From: Serratia quinivorans
Lineage (GTDB): Bacteria; Pseudomonadota; Gammaproteobacteria; Enterobacterales; Enterobacteriaceae
Assembly (NCBI GenBank): GCA_900457075.1
Contig: UGYN01000002.1
Span: 248,001 to 312,000, forward strand
Direction of reading: 5' to 3'
DNA length: 64,000 nucleotides
In this document: one piece after another, positions 22,464 through 32,205 of the stretch
How positions within the stretch are numbered: position 1 is the first letter of the stretch
Layout: each line of letters begins with the position of its first letter
Made by a program: the position numbers and the translations under genes
The notes under the pieces: generated by a model
What the model saw: the letters and a program-made list of their open reading frames with translations, nothing else
Told to the model about the DNA's origin: nothing
Database searches by the model: none

Positions 22464-22688
22464 ATGAGCAACGTTGATTTCACTACGTCTGCAAACCCGG
22501 AAACGCTGGCAACAGAAGTTGCCTGCCTTAAAGCCACGCTGACGCTGATCCTGAAATCGATCGGTCAGGCCGATGCCGGGAAAGTCATTATCAACATGGA
22601 GCGCTTTATCGCGCAGATTGAAGACCCGAGCCAGGCCGAGATTTTTAAAAACAGCATCCAACAGATTAAGCACGCTTACCGTCAATAG
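22464..22688 (+). CDS. yecF: DUF2594-family protein YecF
   Basis: 74 residues from ATG 22464, AGGAG 7-8 nt upstream; same length as E. coli YecF with the shared core (EVACLKATLTLILKSIGQADAGKV, QIEDPSQAEIF, IKHAYRQ). Function unknown; conserved neighbour of uvrY. Confidence 0.92.
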   Translation: MSNVDFTTSANPETLATEVACLKATLTLILKSIGQADAGKVIINMERFIAQIEDPSQAEIFKNSIQQIKHAYRQ

Positions 22689-22702
22689 TCTGTCGCCCTT
22701 AT

Positions 22703-22741
22703 CGCCGGCCACCATTCCCTCCAGGAGAATGGTGGCCGGCG
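22703..22741. terminator. Strong hairpin between convergent genes
   Basis: A perfect 14-bp inverted repeat (22703-22716 and 22728-22741) with a loop of 11 nt between the converging yecF and lipoprotein genes. It lacks a T tract, so it may work as a pause or 3'-end protection element rather than a classical terminator. Confidence 0.6.
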
Positions 22742-22764
22742 TCGCTGATAGCCCCCCGCCAGGC

Positions 22765-23196
22765 TTAAGGCTTACCGGCCTGCAATACAAACCCACGCTG
22801 CATATCGCCGGCAACGCGGAAATAGCGGCTCTCACCGGCGCGTAGCGTCATTGGCAGTCGCCCGCTGGTATCACGCCAGATGCACAGGCTGTTTTCGATC
22901 ATATCCTGCCCAATACTGATTTCGTTATTGCCTACCGGCACCCGAAACTCGGCCTTCTCTTTGGATGCCAGCGAGGCGGCGAACTCGCCGTTGATATATA
23001 CCCCAGTCCGGCAACTTCCCGCCAGCATCCCGCTGTCGCGGACCACCACTATGGTGGCAAATGGCGTTTGTGGCACATTCTGATAAAGCATCAACCGGCT
23101 GGGCGGCGCTGATTCAGCCTGCTGCAACGGAACGGCCTGAGTAGCACAACCAGACAACAGCACGGTGGTAACAAGTAACGCGGCGTAATGCTTCAT
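22765..23196 (-). CDS. Putative lipoprotein, DUF2846-like
   Basis: 143 residues from ATG 23196 (AGGAG 6 nt upstream). Signal peptide with lipobox LLSGC, so lipidation at Cys is expected. The mature part (FATIVVVRDSGMLAGSCRTGVYINGEFAASLASKEKAEFRVPVGNNEISI) resembles DUF2846, periplasmic beta-sandwich lipoproteins. Function unknown. Confidence 0.75.
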   Translation of the reverse strand: MKHYAALLVTTVLLSGCATQAVPLQQAESAPPSRLMLYQNVPQTPFATIVVVRDSGMLAGSCRTGVYINGEFAASLASKEKAEFRVPVGNNEISIGQDMIENSLCIWRDTSGRLPMTLRAGESRYFRVAGDMQRGFVLQAGKP

Positions 23197-23427
23197 CCTG
23201 AGCTCCTGAAATAAACCAACCTTCATACTAGCAAGAGAATAGCCGCTGGCTGTAGCGCCGGGACATCACCAATAGAAAAATAAGATAACTTCCAGTGGGC
23301 TGAGGAAAATCAGGTCAGGAAAATTCCTATCTCTGCCGACGCTATTGCTGCAGGGCAGGACAGCCCGCAGCAATAAGAATATTCTGTAGTTAGTATATTG
23401 AAAAGAATGAGATTTTTATGGTTTCCC

Positions 23428-23787
23428 TTAAATTTTGACCATGCGTTTTTGTATGTCATCGCGAAAGGCGTTACCCACATAGTTAAAGCCATCTTGCGTC
23501 ACATAGACCCGCGAGTAACCGTTTTCTGACAGCGTAGTCACCATATAACCGGCGTTAATCATCTCCGTAGAGGGTGCATTCATCAGGGTAAGAAAACCGC
23601 GGCCACGGCACCATTGATAGAAGCGAGTACGGCCATAACCAAATGTATCACCGACATCAGAAAGATTTCTCAGCCGATCACAATCCTCTGATAATGAAGG
23701 TAAATCGCCATTATCTTCAGGTGTTTCAGGTTTATTCGCCAAAATATAACTCCCTTTAATGTCTTCATCATCATGACTGTCATTCAT
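23428..23787 (-). CDS. Orphan protein with KilAC-like domain
   Basis: 119 residues. The C-terminal 70 residues (VGDTFGYGRTRFYQWCRGRGFLTLMNAPSTEMINAGYM, then a basic strand pair RVYVTQDGFNYV) resemble the KilAC DNA-binding domain of phage antirepressors. The N-terminal 45 residues are acidic and low in complexity. No other phage gene is near, so it is either a relic or a domesticated regulator. Confidence 0.55.
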   Translation of the reverse strand: MNDSHDDEDIKGSYILANKPETPEDNGDLPSLSEDCDRLRNLSDVGDTFGYGRTRFYQWCRGRGFLTLMNAPSTEMINAGYMVTTLSENGYSRVYVTQDGFNYVGNAFRDDIQKRMVKI

Positions 23788-24202
23788 CGATCCTGAATCT
23801 AAAAAATTTACACCTGAATTGCAATCGCATTCCCGGCAAATTCAATAATGGTTTTAATTGTGAGTATTTATAAAAAGCAATATAAAGATACCTGGTTTAA
23901 TTCCACAGAGTATAAATATCCTTATACAGCCAATAATAAGAATAAATCCTTAGGTAAATATCTTAATAAATAAACAAAAAACAAACACAGAAAAACCTTA
24001 GCATGAATACTATAACCAATAAGTATTATTCTACTTATCAGCAACGCCTCTTCTTCACACATGACCGCCAGCCTCACCTCAACCTCATCTAAACAATAAC
24101 CATTATCATTTCCAATTTTAACAGCAGTTTATTACACTCAGGCTCCACCTAAGAAGATTCTTAGCGTGTGCATATAGGACGAAAGGAAGAGTCAGGGATA
24201 CC
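23788..24202. other. AT-rich intergenic region
   Basis: About 415 bp of AT-rich sequence between divergent genes, without a supported gene. Presumed promoters of the KilAC-like gene and of the lipoprotein at 24203. Confidence 0.4.
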
Positions 24203-24559
24203 ATGAAGAAGTATAGAGTTTTGATTTTATTACCATTAGTAACATTGACCGCCTGTACCCAATGGGAACGAGCCGGCGCCGGTAACGCCACCCGCGAGGC
24301 GGAGTATGCAGAATGCAAGGGACGGGGATACGAGCGTTTTCCACCCGATGTCGTCCGCGACTTTGAGTTTAGCTACGAGAACCAATACCACAGCTGCGAG
24401 AAAGACAAAAAAGACTGCCCGAAAGGCTACCGTTACGATAAACAACCGTCGTTTAAAACGGTGCAAAACGATCGCAATGAAGGGGCACGAACGGCGACTA
24501 TCGAATCTTGTATGTATGGCAAAGGCTGGCATGAGAAAACCTATTACTGGCCACAGTAG
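24203..24559 (+). CDS. Small lipoprotein of unknown function
   Basis: 118 residues with signal peptide and lipobox LTAC. The mature part has four further cysteines (ECKGRG, HSCEKDKKDCPKG, ESCMYG), likely two disulfides in the periplasm. No family recognised. Confidence 0.75.
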   Translation: MKKYRVLILLPLVTLTACTQWERAGAGNATREAEYAECKGRGYERFPPDVVRDFEFSYENQYHSCEKDKKDCPKGYRYDKQPSFKTVQNDRNEGARTATIESCMYGKGWHEKTYYWPQ

Positions 24560-24656
24560 TCTCAGCGGTAGCAAGATTGACACTTGGCTCAACTGACGCA
24601 GTTTGCCGCCGGGGATTATTCATCATCACCGTGCGGCATGTCTGAGTGTTACGGGC

Positions 24657-25919
24657 TTATCCCTCGCTCTCGCCACCTCCCAACCGGGCCAGGGTGGCCG
24701 CCCTGGCTGGCGTTAAAGGGATCCGTGGGGCGGGCAGTGACCAGTCGAACAAATGGCGCGCTGCCGCCGCACAAATCTTGCCCTGGCAAGCCCCCATACC
24801 ACAGCGGCTGCTCAACTTGGCCGCCGTCCAGTCCGCGAATCCACTTAACTGATGCAGCGGCACATCCTCACAACGACACAATAGCGTTTCCGGTGTCGCC
24901 AGCGTTTTCAGCACCGGGTTAAGCACAAAGGTTCGCGCTACCGCGCCGGCAAATTGCCGCCACTTGTCACGTTGCGCCGTTAATGCCTGTACCTGCATCA
25001 GGTTGCCGGTGGCGGCATAACCGGCAATCGCCCCCTCAGCCAGCGCCAACTCGCTGCCGCCGATCCCGGTACATTCACCGGCGGCATAAACCTGCGGCTG
25101 ACTGGTTTGCTGGTAAGGATCCACGTCAACCGCATCATTTTGGATACGGCACCCCAGCAACATCGCCAGTTCGATATTCGCCACCAACCCAAACCCACAG
25201 GCCAGACGATCGCACTCTAAGGTTACTTCACGCCGCCCTTTTTGCATCCTGATCGCCGTCAGCCGCGGGTCACCTGACGCCTCCAACACGTAGCTGTCAG
25301 GACGATAATGCCGGTTAAGCAGGCTAAAGGATTGACGTAACTTCACCGGCCAACGCCACAATCCGCCGGCAAAAGCCGCCAGCCGAGCAGCGGGTGCCTG
25401 TTCCGCCAGCATCACCACTTCGCCACCGGCTTTAACCACGCTGGCGGCAACGGCCAGCAGCAATGGTCCGCTCCCGGCAATCGCCACCCGCTCCCCTTTA
25501 ATAGACAACCCCTGCTTAATCTGCGCCTGCAGCCCACCGGCACCGGTGACTCCGGGCAGGGTCCAGCCGGGAAACGGCAACAAAAGTTCACGGGCACCAC
25601 AGCACAGGATCAACGCTTGATAATCCACAATCCCGCAGCCCGCGGCATCTTCATAGAGAATTTTCTGCGGCCCGCACTGGGCTATAATCTTCACGCCGTT
25701 AAGCAGCGCCACATTATTCAGCGCCCCTACCGCCTGTCGGAATTGCTGTGCCAGGCTCGGCAACGCCACGTTCGGCCCGTCACGCCAGATCTGCCCGCCG
25801 GGACGCAGGTTATCGTCAAGCACCAACACGGACTGGCCACTCTGCGCCGCCGCACGGGCTGCCGCCAACCCTGCCGGACCCGCACCAATAATCAGCACAT
25901 CGCACGCGAGATCACTCAT
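24657..25919 (-). CDS. D-hydroxyproline dehydrogenase, alpha (HcnB-like FAD/NAD) subunit
   Basis: 420 residues from ATG 25919, overlapping the gamma-subunit stop by 8 nt. Two dinucleotide-binding motifs (VLIIGAGPAGLAAARAA near the start and VAIAGSGPLLLAVAASVV in the middle) and a C-terminal BFD-like [2Fe-2S] cluster site (CRCED, then CGMGACQGKIC). This is the large subunit of HcnABC-type dehydrogenases, which oxidise cis-4-hydroxy-D-proline to the pyrroline. The neighbours (epimerase, beta and gamma subunits, deaminase) fix the substrate with fair certainty. Confidence 0.85.
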   Translation of the reverse strand: MSDLACDVLIIGAGPAGLAAARAAAQSGQSVLVLDDNLRPGGQIWRDGPNVALPSLAQQFRQAVGALNNVALLNGVKIIAQCGPQKILYEDAAGCGIVDYQALILCCGARELLLPFPGWTLPGVTGAGGLQAQIKQGLSIKGERVAIAGSGPLLLAVAASVVKAGGEVVMLAEQAPAARLAAFAGGLWRWPVKLRQSFSLLNRHYRPDSYVLEASGDPRLTAIRMQKGRREVTLECDRLACGFGLVANIELAMLLGCRIQNDAVDVDPYQQTSQPQVYAAGECTGIGGSELALAEGAIAGYAATGNLMQVQALTAQRDKWRQFAGAVARTFVLNPVLKTLATPETLLCRCEDVPLHQLSGFADWTAAKLSSRCGMGACQGKICAAAARHLFDWSLPAPRIPLTPARAATLARLGGGESEG

Positions 25920-26166
25920 TTTCTGTCCTCTCAATACGCATTCCAGGCTGGCACAGGGTCTGACACGCCAGCCGCCGCAGGCCATTCACCGTCACCCGGC
26001 ACTCCTGGCAAATGCCCATACCGCAAAACGCGGCGCGGGGTTGCCCCGTGACCGAGATGCGGCAACTATCCAGCCCGCTCAGGCTGAGCACTGCGGCGAC
26101 GCTAAGTCCTTCGGGTACGCAGAGACTTTCACCGTTGAGGGTCAACGTCAGCAGGTTTTGTTTCAT
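25912..26166 (-). CDS. D-hydroxyproline dehydrogenase, gamma (HcnA-like 2Fe-2S) subunit
   Basis: 84 residues; ATG 26166 overlaps the beta-subunit stop by 4 nt. The ferredoxin-like cluster ligands are seen in FCGMGICQECRVTV and the later CQT/LCQP. It passes electrons between the flavin subunits. Confidence 0.85.
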   Translation of the reverse strand: MKQNLLTLTLNGESLCVPEGLSVAAVLSLSGLDSCRISVTGQPRAAFCGMGICQECRVTVNGLRRLACQTLCQPGMRIERTENE

Positions 26167-27287
26167 ACCGGCAACGCCTCCTTAGGGAACATTCGTGCAG
26201 CCAGGTAAGGGGTATCGTCAATCGCCGGTCGATGATTATGGATCTGCGCGGCAATCAACGCGGCGCTGCCCAGCGCGGTAGTAACCCCCAGCCCCTCATG
26301 CCCCAATGCCAGCCATAACCAGCGATGCTGGGGATGTGGCCCGAGTAGCGGCAGACCGTCGGCGGAGGCGGCGCGCAGGCCGGTCCAGCAGCGGATAATG
26401 TTCATCTGTGCCAGGGCAGGAAGAAAGGTGGTGGCGCGTGTCAGCATGGCGGCCAGTAACGGCATGTCGATAGTGCTGTCTGGGGTGTCAAACTGGCGGG
26501 AGGAGCCAATCAACAGCTGACCGGTCGGCCGCGCCTGAACGTTAAACGCCACCGAAGTGCCATCGCTGGCGTGTGCGCTGGCACCATAACCCAACTCAAC
26601 CAATTGGTGGTGCACCCGTTGCGGGTAGCGATCGGTGATCGCCAAATGCCCTTTTTTGGCGCGTAACAAGGGTTGCCCCAGTAAGCTATCGGCTTGCAGT
26701 CCACAGGCCAGTACCACTACCGGTGCGGTTAAACGTTCGCCGCTCGTCAGCACCAGCGCCTGATGTTCCAGCGCGACGGCTTCACCCACAATGACCCTGA
26801 CCGAGGGCCCGGCGTCAGCCACTAACCAGCGGGCAACGTTGGGCGCATAAACAATGCCATCCCCCGGCACGCGTAAACCACCGGCCAGACCGGGCCGCAG
26901 CATGGGTTCAAGAACAGCGACCTGCGCGGCGCTCAATGCTTCGCTCGTCACACCGTACTCTGCCATGCGTTGCCGCTTCGCTTCGGCAATCGCCATTTCG
27001 TCGTCCCGCTCCGCCAGCCACAGCGTACCGCAGCCACGCCAGGCGCAGCCTTCCGGCATACGATCCACCAGACTGCGCCACAGTTGCAATGAATAGGCGC
27101 TTAAAGCCAGTTCGGCAGGATTATCGTCCATGCACACCAGGTGGCCCATACCGGCCGCCGTCGCCCCAGCACGCTGGTTGTCCACCAGCAAAACTTGTAA
27201 TCCTTGCTGCGCCAGCCGCCAGGCGCAGGCAGCGCCGATAATGCCGGCCCCCACCACAATCGCATCCGCCCGCCTGCCGGCAATCAT
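26163..27287 (-). CDS. D-hydroxyproline dehydrogenase, beta (HcnC/DAO-like) subunit
   Basis: 374 residues; start ATG 27287 shares one base with the epimerase stop (TGATG) and has GGGGGA 8 nt upstream. FAD-binding motif AIVVGAGIIGAACAWRLAQQG, and the DAO-family end CWTGLRAASADGLPLLG, HEGLGVTTALGSA. It should carry the D-imino-acid oxidation site of the complex. Confidence 0.85.
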   Translation of the reverse strand: MIAGRRADAIVVGAGIIGAACAWRLAQQGLQVLLVDNQRAGATAAGMGHLVCMDDNPAELALSAYSLQLWRSLVDRMPEGCAWRGCGTLWLAERDDEMAIAEAKRQRMAEYGVTSEALSAAQVAVLEPMLRPGLAGGLRVPGDGIVYAPNVARWLVADAGPSVRVIVGEAVALEHQALVLTSGERLTAPVVVLACGLQADSLLGQPLLRAKKGHLAITDRYPQRVHHQLVELGYGASAHASDGTSVAFNVQARPTGQLLIGSSRQFDTPDSTIDMPLLAAMLTRATTFLPALAQMNIIRCWTGLRAASADGLPLLGPHPQHRWLWLALGHEGLGVTTALGSAALIAAQIHNHRPAIDDTPYLAARMFPKEALPV

Positions 27288-28234
27288 CAGCGGATCCCCC
27301 AAACGAAGGGATCGCGCTCATCCAGCAGCAGTTGGCTGTCGGCGCAAACGTAAGCTTGCCCACGAATAAACGGCGTCACGCGATCGCCACTTCGCTGGTA
27401 ATAGCCGCTGAACTGACTGCCAATCACGCTCGCCTGGTGCCAAATCTCACCCGGCTGCAGTTTGCCGTCGGCCGCCAGACAGGCCAGCTTGGCGCTGGTC
27501 CCGGTGCCGCAGGGCGAGCGATCGTAAGCCTTGCCGGGGCACAGCACAAAGTTGCGGCTGTCGGCCTGCGGGTCGGCGGCAAACAGCTCGATATGGTCGA
27601 TAACGCCGCCGTCTTCGCCATATATCCCTGCGCCCTCAAGCGCCTGACGCACCGCCCAGCTAAAGGCGGTCAGCGCATCCAGATTTTGCGTATTAATCGC
27701 CAGATGATGTTCGCCGATCAGAAAAAACCAGTTACCGCCCCAGGCAATATCGCCCACCACCGGCCCGTAGCCGTTGACCTCAACCCTGACCTGCCGGCGA
27801 TAACGATAGGCCGGTACGTTTTCCACCGTCACGCTGCCATCCTGATGCAAGGTGGCATTCACCGTGCCCACCGGAGTTTCGATCAGGTGCTCGCCGACGC
27901 CGATTTTCCCCAGATAGGCCAGTGAGGCCACCAGACCTATGGTGCCATGGCCACACATGCCCAAATAGCCACTGTTGTTGAAAAAAATCACCCCGGCGGC
28001 GGCCTGTGGTGAGCAGGGCTGGCACAGTAAGGCTCCCACCAGCACGTCGTTGCCACGAGGCTCCAGAATGATGGCGCTACGCCAGTCGTCATATTGTTGA
28101 GCAAACAGCGCCTTGCGTTCCGCCATACTGCCAGTGCCCAAATCGGGGAATCCTTCGACAATCAGTCGGGTGGGTTCCCCGGCGGTATGGGAATCGATCG
28201 CCCGCAGCGCGGTGAAGTGCGAAGAAAGTGCCAT
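27287..28234 (-). CDS. 4-hydroxyproline 2-epimerase
   Basis: 315 residues from ATG 28234 (AGGAG 6 nt upstream). Proline-racemase family with both catalytic cysteines: MCGHGT and SPCGTGTSA. The pair of Cys rather than Cys/Thr marks an epimerase or racemase, not a dehydratase. It turns trans-4-hydroxy-L-proline into cis-4-hydroxy-D-proline, the first step of the pathway encoded around it. First gene of the leftward epimerase-beta-gamma-alpha operon. Confidence 0.9.
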   Translation of the reverse strand: MALSSHFTALRAIDSHTAGEPTRLIVEGFPDLGTGSMAERKALFAQQYDDWRSAIILEPRGNDVLVGALLCQPCSPQAAAGVIFFNNSGYLGMCGHGTIGLVASLAYLGKIGVGEHLIETPVGTVNATLHQDGSVTVENVPAYRYRRQVRVEVNGYGPVVGDIAWGGNWFFLIGEHHLAINTQNLDALTAFSWAVRQALEGAGIYGEDGGVIDHIELFAADPQADSRNFVLCPGKAYDRSPCGTGTSAKLACLAADGKLQPGEIWHQASVIGSQFSGYYQRSGDRVTPFIRGQAYVCADSQLLLDERDPFVWGIR

Positions 28235-28519
28235 CGGAGTCTCCTGGGTTAATGAAATGTTACCGATGGGGCTAGACTGACCGAATCTGCTGACGGCGGC
28301 TTGATGCATTTCGGCGTGGCAAATGCCGAAATCAGCACAATCCCCTGGGCAGGCTTTAGCCGGTTCGAGACAACCCGGCGAGCAAAAGTATGCGGTGATC
28401 CGCATAATTGGCAGCTACGCTTGAAAAGTTATAAGAAAGTTAATATTGATGAGGCGCTTGCCAAACGGCCGGTCCGGCCACCTCAGATTCAGTGCCACCC
28501 AGTGGGAAAAGGTATTGCC

Positions 28520-29365
28520 ATGCGATTAGCCCAGGATCATCAGCTTGTTACGGCCTCCCGGCCGGTTATCGAGGAGCCGGAACAGGACATTTTTGCCGTT
28601 GAACAACTGTCACGCTGGTGCGATGGCCTGGCACAACAGCGCCCGAACACCCTGCACGATCTGCTCAACTCTCTGGCTCTGATCGCCCCGCTGCTCAATG
28701 CTATTCCCAACGTGGTGTTTTTTATCAAGGATCTGCAAGCGCGTTACCTGCTGGCCAACCTGACGTTGGCCAAGCGCTGCGGCTTTAAAACCGTCACGCC
28801 GCTGCTGGGAAAAACCTCGGCGGAGGTGTTTCCGGCCCAGCTTGGCTCGGGTTATACCGAACAGGATCTGCGTGTACTGCAGCAGGGAGCATTGATTCAG
28901 GACCAACTGGAAATGCACCTGTACAGTGGGCGAGAGACCGGCTGGTGCCTGACACAAAAACTGGCGCTCTATGACGTTCAGGGCAAGATCATCGGTATGG
29001 CGGGTATCTCGCACGATCTGCAGGAGGCCAAAGCGAACCATCCTGCCTATCAGCGACTGGCGGCGATCGACGTCTATATCCGTCAGCACTACGCCCGACC
29101 TATTGCCCTCGAGGAATTAACCGCCCTCACCGCCCTTTCCGTGGCGCAGATAGAGCGCTACTGCAAACGTATATTCCACCTCACCCCACGCCAGATGATC
29201 CACAAGGTGCGGCTGGAAAAAGCCACCGAACTGCTGGCCGGCGATTTACCCATAACCGACATCGCCCTGCAGTGCGGTTACACCGATCACAGCGCATTCA
29301 GCCGCCAATTCAAAGCCATGACCGGCTCTACGCCACGTGACTTCCGCATTAGCATCACCTCATAA
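28520..29365 (+). CDS. AraC-family regulator with PAS-like sensor domain
   Basis: 281 residues from ATG 28520 with AAAGG upstream. Residues 60-185 form a PAS-like domain (LLNAIPNVVFFIKDLQARYLLAN, GKIIGMAGISHDL), followed by a C-terminal AraC domain with two helix-turn-helices (LEELTALTALSVAQIERYCKRIF, ITDIALQCGYTDHSAFSRQFKAM). Divergent from the epimerase operon and upstream of the deaminase operon, so it probably activates both in response to hydroxyproline or an intermediate. Confidence 0.85.
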   Translation: MRLAQDHQLVTASRPVIEEPEQDIFAVEQLSRWCDGLAQQRPNTLHDLLNSLALIAPLLNAIPNVVFFIKDLQARYLLANLTLAKRCGFKTVTPLLGKTSAEVFPAQLGSGYTEQDLRVLQQGALIQDQLEMHLYSGRETGWCLTQKLALYDVQGKIIGMAGISHDLQEAKANHPAYQRLAAIDVYIRQHYARPIALEELTALTALSVAQIERYCKRIFHLTPRQMIHKVRLEKATELLAGDLPITDIALQCGYTDHSAFSRQFKAMTGSTPRDFRISITS

Positions 29366-29572
29366 CAAACTGATTTATTTTATAAAAAAATTTATTCCGG
29401 CACTTTGACGGCCAGATTTTTGCTTGCCTGACACTCTGCGCCACTGTGCCAATTTCGTCATGGCATTCGGAGAAAACCGTCAAGCCCCTGCGGTCAATAC
29501 AGGTCAATCTGTGATTGGATTTTACCAATAATTCACCATTGATTAACAAACTTGGACGACAGGATAAACACT

Positions 29573-30493
29573 ATGAGCCATAAAGCCATTAGCTGGAGCG
29601 GCGTGTTCCCGGCGGTCAGCACTCAGTTTCGTAGCGATTTCTCTCTGGATCTCGATGCCACCCATACGGTGATAAAAAACCTGGTCAAAGACGGCGTTTC
29701 TGGCCTGGTGGTGTGTGGCACCGTGGGCGAAAACACCTCGATGACCGTTCAGGAAAAATTGTCGGTGATTGAAGTGGCACGCGATGCCGCACAAGGCAAA
29801 GTACCGGTGATTGCCGGAATTGCCGAATTCACTACGGCCTTTGCTCGCAACATGGCGCAAGAAGCGCAAAAGGTCGGCGTCGACGGCATCATGGTCATGC
29901 CTGCGCTGGTCTACTCCGCCAAACCCCATGAAACCGCCGCCCACTTTCGCAGCGTTGCCGGTGCCACCGATCTGCCGATCATGGTCTACAACAACCCGCC
30001 AATTTACAAAAACGATGTGACGCCCGACATCCTGACGTCCTTGGTTGATTGCGAAAATATCGTGTGCTTCAAAGACTCTTCCGGCGACACCCGCCGCTTT
30101 ATCGATCTGCGTAACGAAGTGGGCGATCGCTTTGTGCTGTTCGCCGGGCTTGATGACGTTGTGCTGGAAAGTATCGCCGTCGGTGCCGAAGGCTGGATCT
30201 CCGGCATGTCCAACGCCTTCCCGCGTGAAGGGGAAACGCTGTTCCGTCTGGCGAAGCAAAAACGCTTTGAGGAAGCCCTGGCGCTATATAGCTGGTTTAT
30301 GCCGTTGCTGCATCTGGACGCTCGTCCGGACCTGGTGCAATGCATCAAGCTGTGTGAAGAGTTGGTCGGCCGCGGCAGCGCCATTACCCGTCCGCCACGC
30401 CTGGCATTACAGGGCGATACCCTGGCAGAAGTCACCGCCGTGGTTAATAAAGCGCTGGCAAATCGCCCTGAATTGCCGGACGTCGGCCTGTAA
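29573..30493 (+). CDS. Pyrroline-4-hydroxy-2-carboxylate deaminase (DapA family)
   Basis: 306 residues from ATG 29573 (AGGA 8 nt upstream). DHDPS/NAL fold: GTVGENTSMT near the N-terminus, the Tyr in VYNNPP, and the Schiff-base Lys in CFKDSSGD. In this cluster it should deaminate the pyrroline made by the dehydrogenase to alpha-ketoglutarate semialdehyde. Confidence 0.88.
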   Translation: MSHKAISWSGVFPAVSTQFRSDFSLDLDATHTVIKNLVKDGVSGLVVCGTVGENTSMTVQEKLSVIEVARDAAQGKVPVIAGIAEFTTAFARNMAQEAQKVGVDGIMVMPALVYSAKPHETAAHFRSVAGATDLPIMVYNNPPIYKNDVTPDILTSLVDCENIVCFKDSSGDTRRFIDLRNEVGDRFVLFAGLDDVVLESIAVGAEGWISGMSNAFPREGETLFRLAKQKRFEEALALYSWFMPLLHLDARPDLVQCIKLCEELVGRGSAITRPPRLALQGDTLAEVTAVVNKALANRPELPDVGL

Positions 30494-30550
30494 TTGCCAC
30501 TCTCGCCCGGCCGCCTGCCGGGCCTGAATACCAGCCAACCGGGGGAACCC

Positions 30551-32161
30551 ATGTCCAACGCTTATACCATCCGTGGTCAACAGTTTATCGGCGGTCAACG
30601 CCGCTCCAGCGGTGAGGCCGAACTGGTCAGCCTGCGTGCCGATAACGGCCATCCAACCGGCCACCGTTTTTTCTCGGCCAGCATCGCAGAAACCGCCGCC
30701 GCCGCCGATGCCGCCGCACAGGCGTTCACCGCCTATTCACAACTCAGTGCCGAACGGCGGGCTGACTTCCTTGAGGCGATTGCCGGGCAGTTGGATGCAC
30801 TGGATGAGGAATTTTTTAACTACGCCATGCAGGAGACCGCTCTGCCATTAGCTCGTCTGAGCGGTGAACGCGCCAGAACCAGTGGCCAGATGCGGTTATT
30901 TGCCAGCCTGTTGCGCCGTGGTGAAGTGCACGGCGTACGCATAGACTGCGCCTTGCCGCAGCGCACACCGCTGCCGCGTCCGGATCTGCGCCAATACCGC
31001 ACGGCGCTCGGGCCGGTGGCAGTGTTTGGTGCCAGCAATTTCCCGTTGGCCTTCTCTACCGCAGGCGGTGATACCGCCGCTGCCCTGGCCGCAGGCTGCC
31101 CGGTGGTATTCAAGGCGCACAGCGGCCACATGATCACCGCCGAGCTGACCGCACAGGCGATTGAACGGGCCAGAGAGCAGCAACTGATCCCGGCCGGGGT
31201 ATTCAACATGATTTACGGCGACCGCATTGGCGCGGAACTGGTACAGCACCCGGCCATTCAGGCGGTGGGCTTTACCGGTTCGCTGCGCGGCGGCAGAGCC
31301 TTGTTCGATCTGGCCATGCGCCGTCCGCAGCCGATCCCGGTCTTTGCCGAGATGTCGAGCATCAACCCGCTGATCATCATGCCGCAGGCCTTAGCCCAAC
31401 GTGGGCAGCAGATCGCACGCGAGCTGGTGGCCTCATTCACTCTGGGTTGCGGCCAGTTCTGTACCAAGCCGGGGCTGATCATCGGCCAACGCGGTGTAGC
31501 ATTCAGCCAGTTTATCGGTGAATTAACCGAGCTGGTTAACGCCGCAGCCCCGCAACCGATGCTCAATACCGGCACGCTGGCACATTACCGCAGCGGATTG
31601 GCAGCACTGGATCAGCACGACGGCATTCGCCATCTGGCCGGTAGCCGCGAGGAACACCCTTTTTTAGCCGCACCGCAACTGTATCAGGCCGATATCGGCT
31701 TACTGCTCAGCGGCAATCCCTTGCTGCAGGAGGAAGTGTTTGGCCCGGTAGCCATTCTGGTGACGGTGGAAAACCAGCACCAACTGACCGCCGCACTGGA
31801 AAGCTTGCAAGGCCAACTGACCGCCACGCTGCTGACCGACCCAGAGGATCTGGCCGACGCCGAACCGCTGGCGCAGTTGCTGACCCGCAAGGCCGGTCGG
31901 GTGCTGTTCAATGGCTACCCAACCGGGGTCGAAGTGTGCGATGCCATGATACACGGCGGCCCTTATCCGGCCACCAGCGATGCACGCGGCAGTTCGGTCG
32001 GTACCCTGGCCATTGAACGCTTCCTGCGCCCGGTTTGTTTGCAAAATTACCCGGCAGCATTGTTGCCGCCAGCGTTACAAGACAGTAATCCACTGGGCCT
32101 GCTACGGCTGGTGAACGGTATTTACACCCGAGATCCGATCCACTCGCCTGTCAACAACTAG
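30551..32161 (+). CDS. Alpha-ketoglutarate semialdehyde dehydrogenase
   Basis: 536 residues from ATG 30551 (GGGGGA upstream). Aldehyde dehydrogenase fold with the NAD(P) site GFTGSLRGGRALFDLA, the catalytic Glu region FAEMSSINPL and the catalytic Cys in TLGCGQFCTKPGL. It converts 2,5-dioxopentanoate to alpha-ketoglutarate, the end of the hydroxyproline route. Same transcript as the deaminase. Confidence 0.9.
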   Translation: MSNAYTIRGQQFIGGQRRSSGEAELVSLRADNGHPTGHRFFSASIAETAAAADAAAQAFTAYSQLSAERRADFLEAIAGQLDALDEEFFNYAMQETALPLARLSGERARTSGQMRLFASLLRRGEVHGVRIDCALPQRTPLPRPDLRQYRTALGPVAVFGASNFPLAFSTAGGDTAAALAAGCPVVFKAHSGHMITAELTAQAIERAREQQLIPAGVFNMIYGDRIGAELVQHPAIQAVGFTGSLRGGRALFDLAMRRPQPIPVFAEMSSINPLIIMPQALAQRGQQIARELVASFTLGCGQFCTKPGLIIGQRGVAFSQFIGELTELVNAAAPQPMLNTGTLAHYRSGLAALDQHDGIRHLAGSREEHPFLAAPQLYQADIGLLLSGNPLLQEEVFGPVAILVTVENQHQLTAALESLQGQLTATLLTDPEDLADAEPLAQLLTRKAGRVLFNGYPTGVEVCDAMIHGGPYPATSDARGSSVGTLAIERFLRPVCLQNYPAALLPPALQDSNPLGLLRLVNGIYTRDPIHSPVNN

Positions 32162-32205
32162 CCCGGCCGCATCTGCATGCCACCTAATAACAAAAGGGTA
32201 AACCC

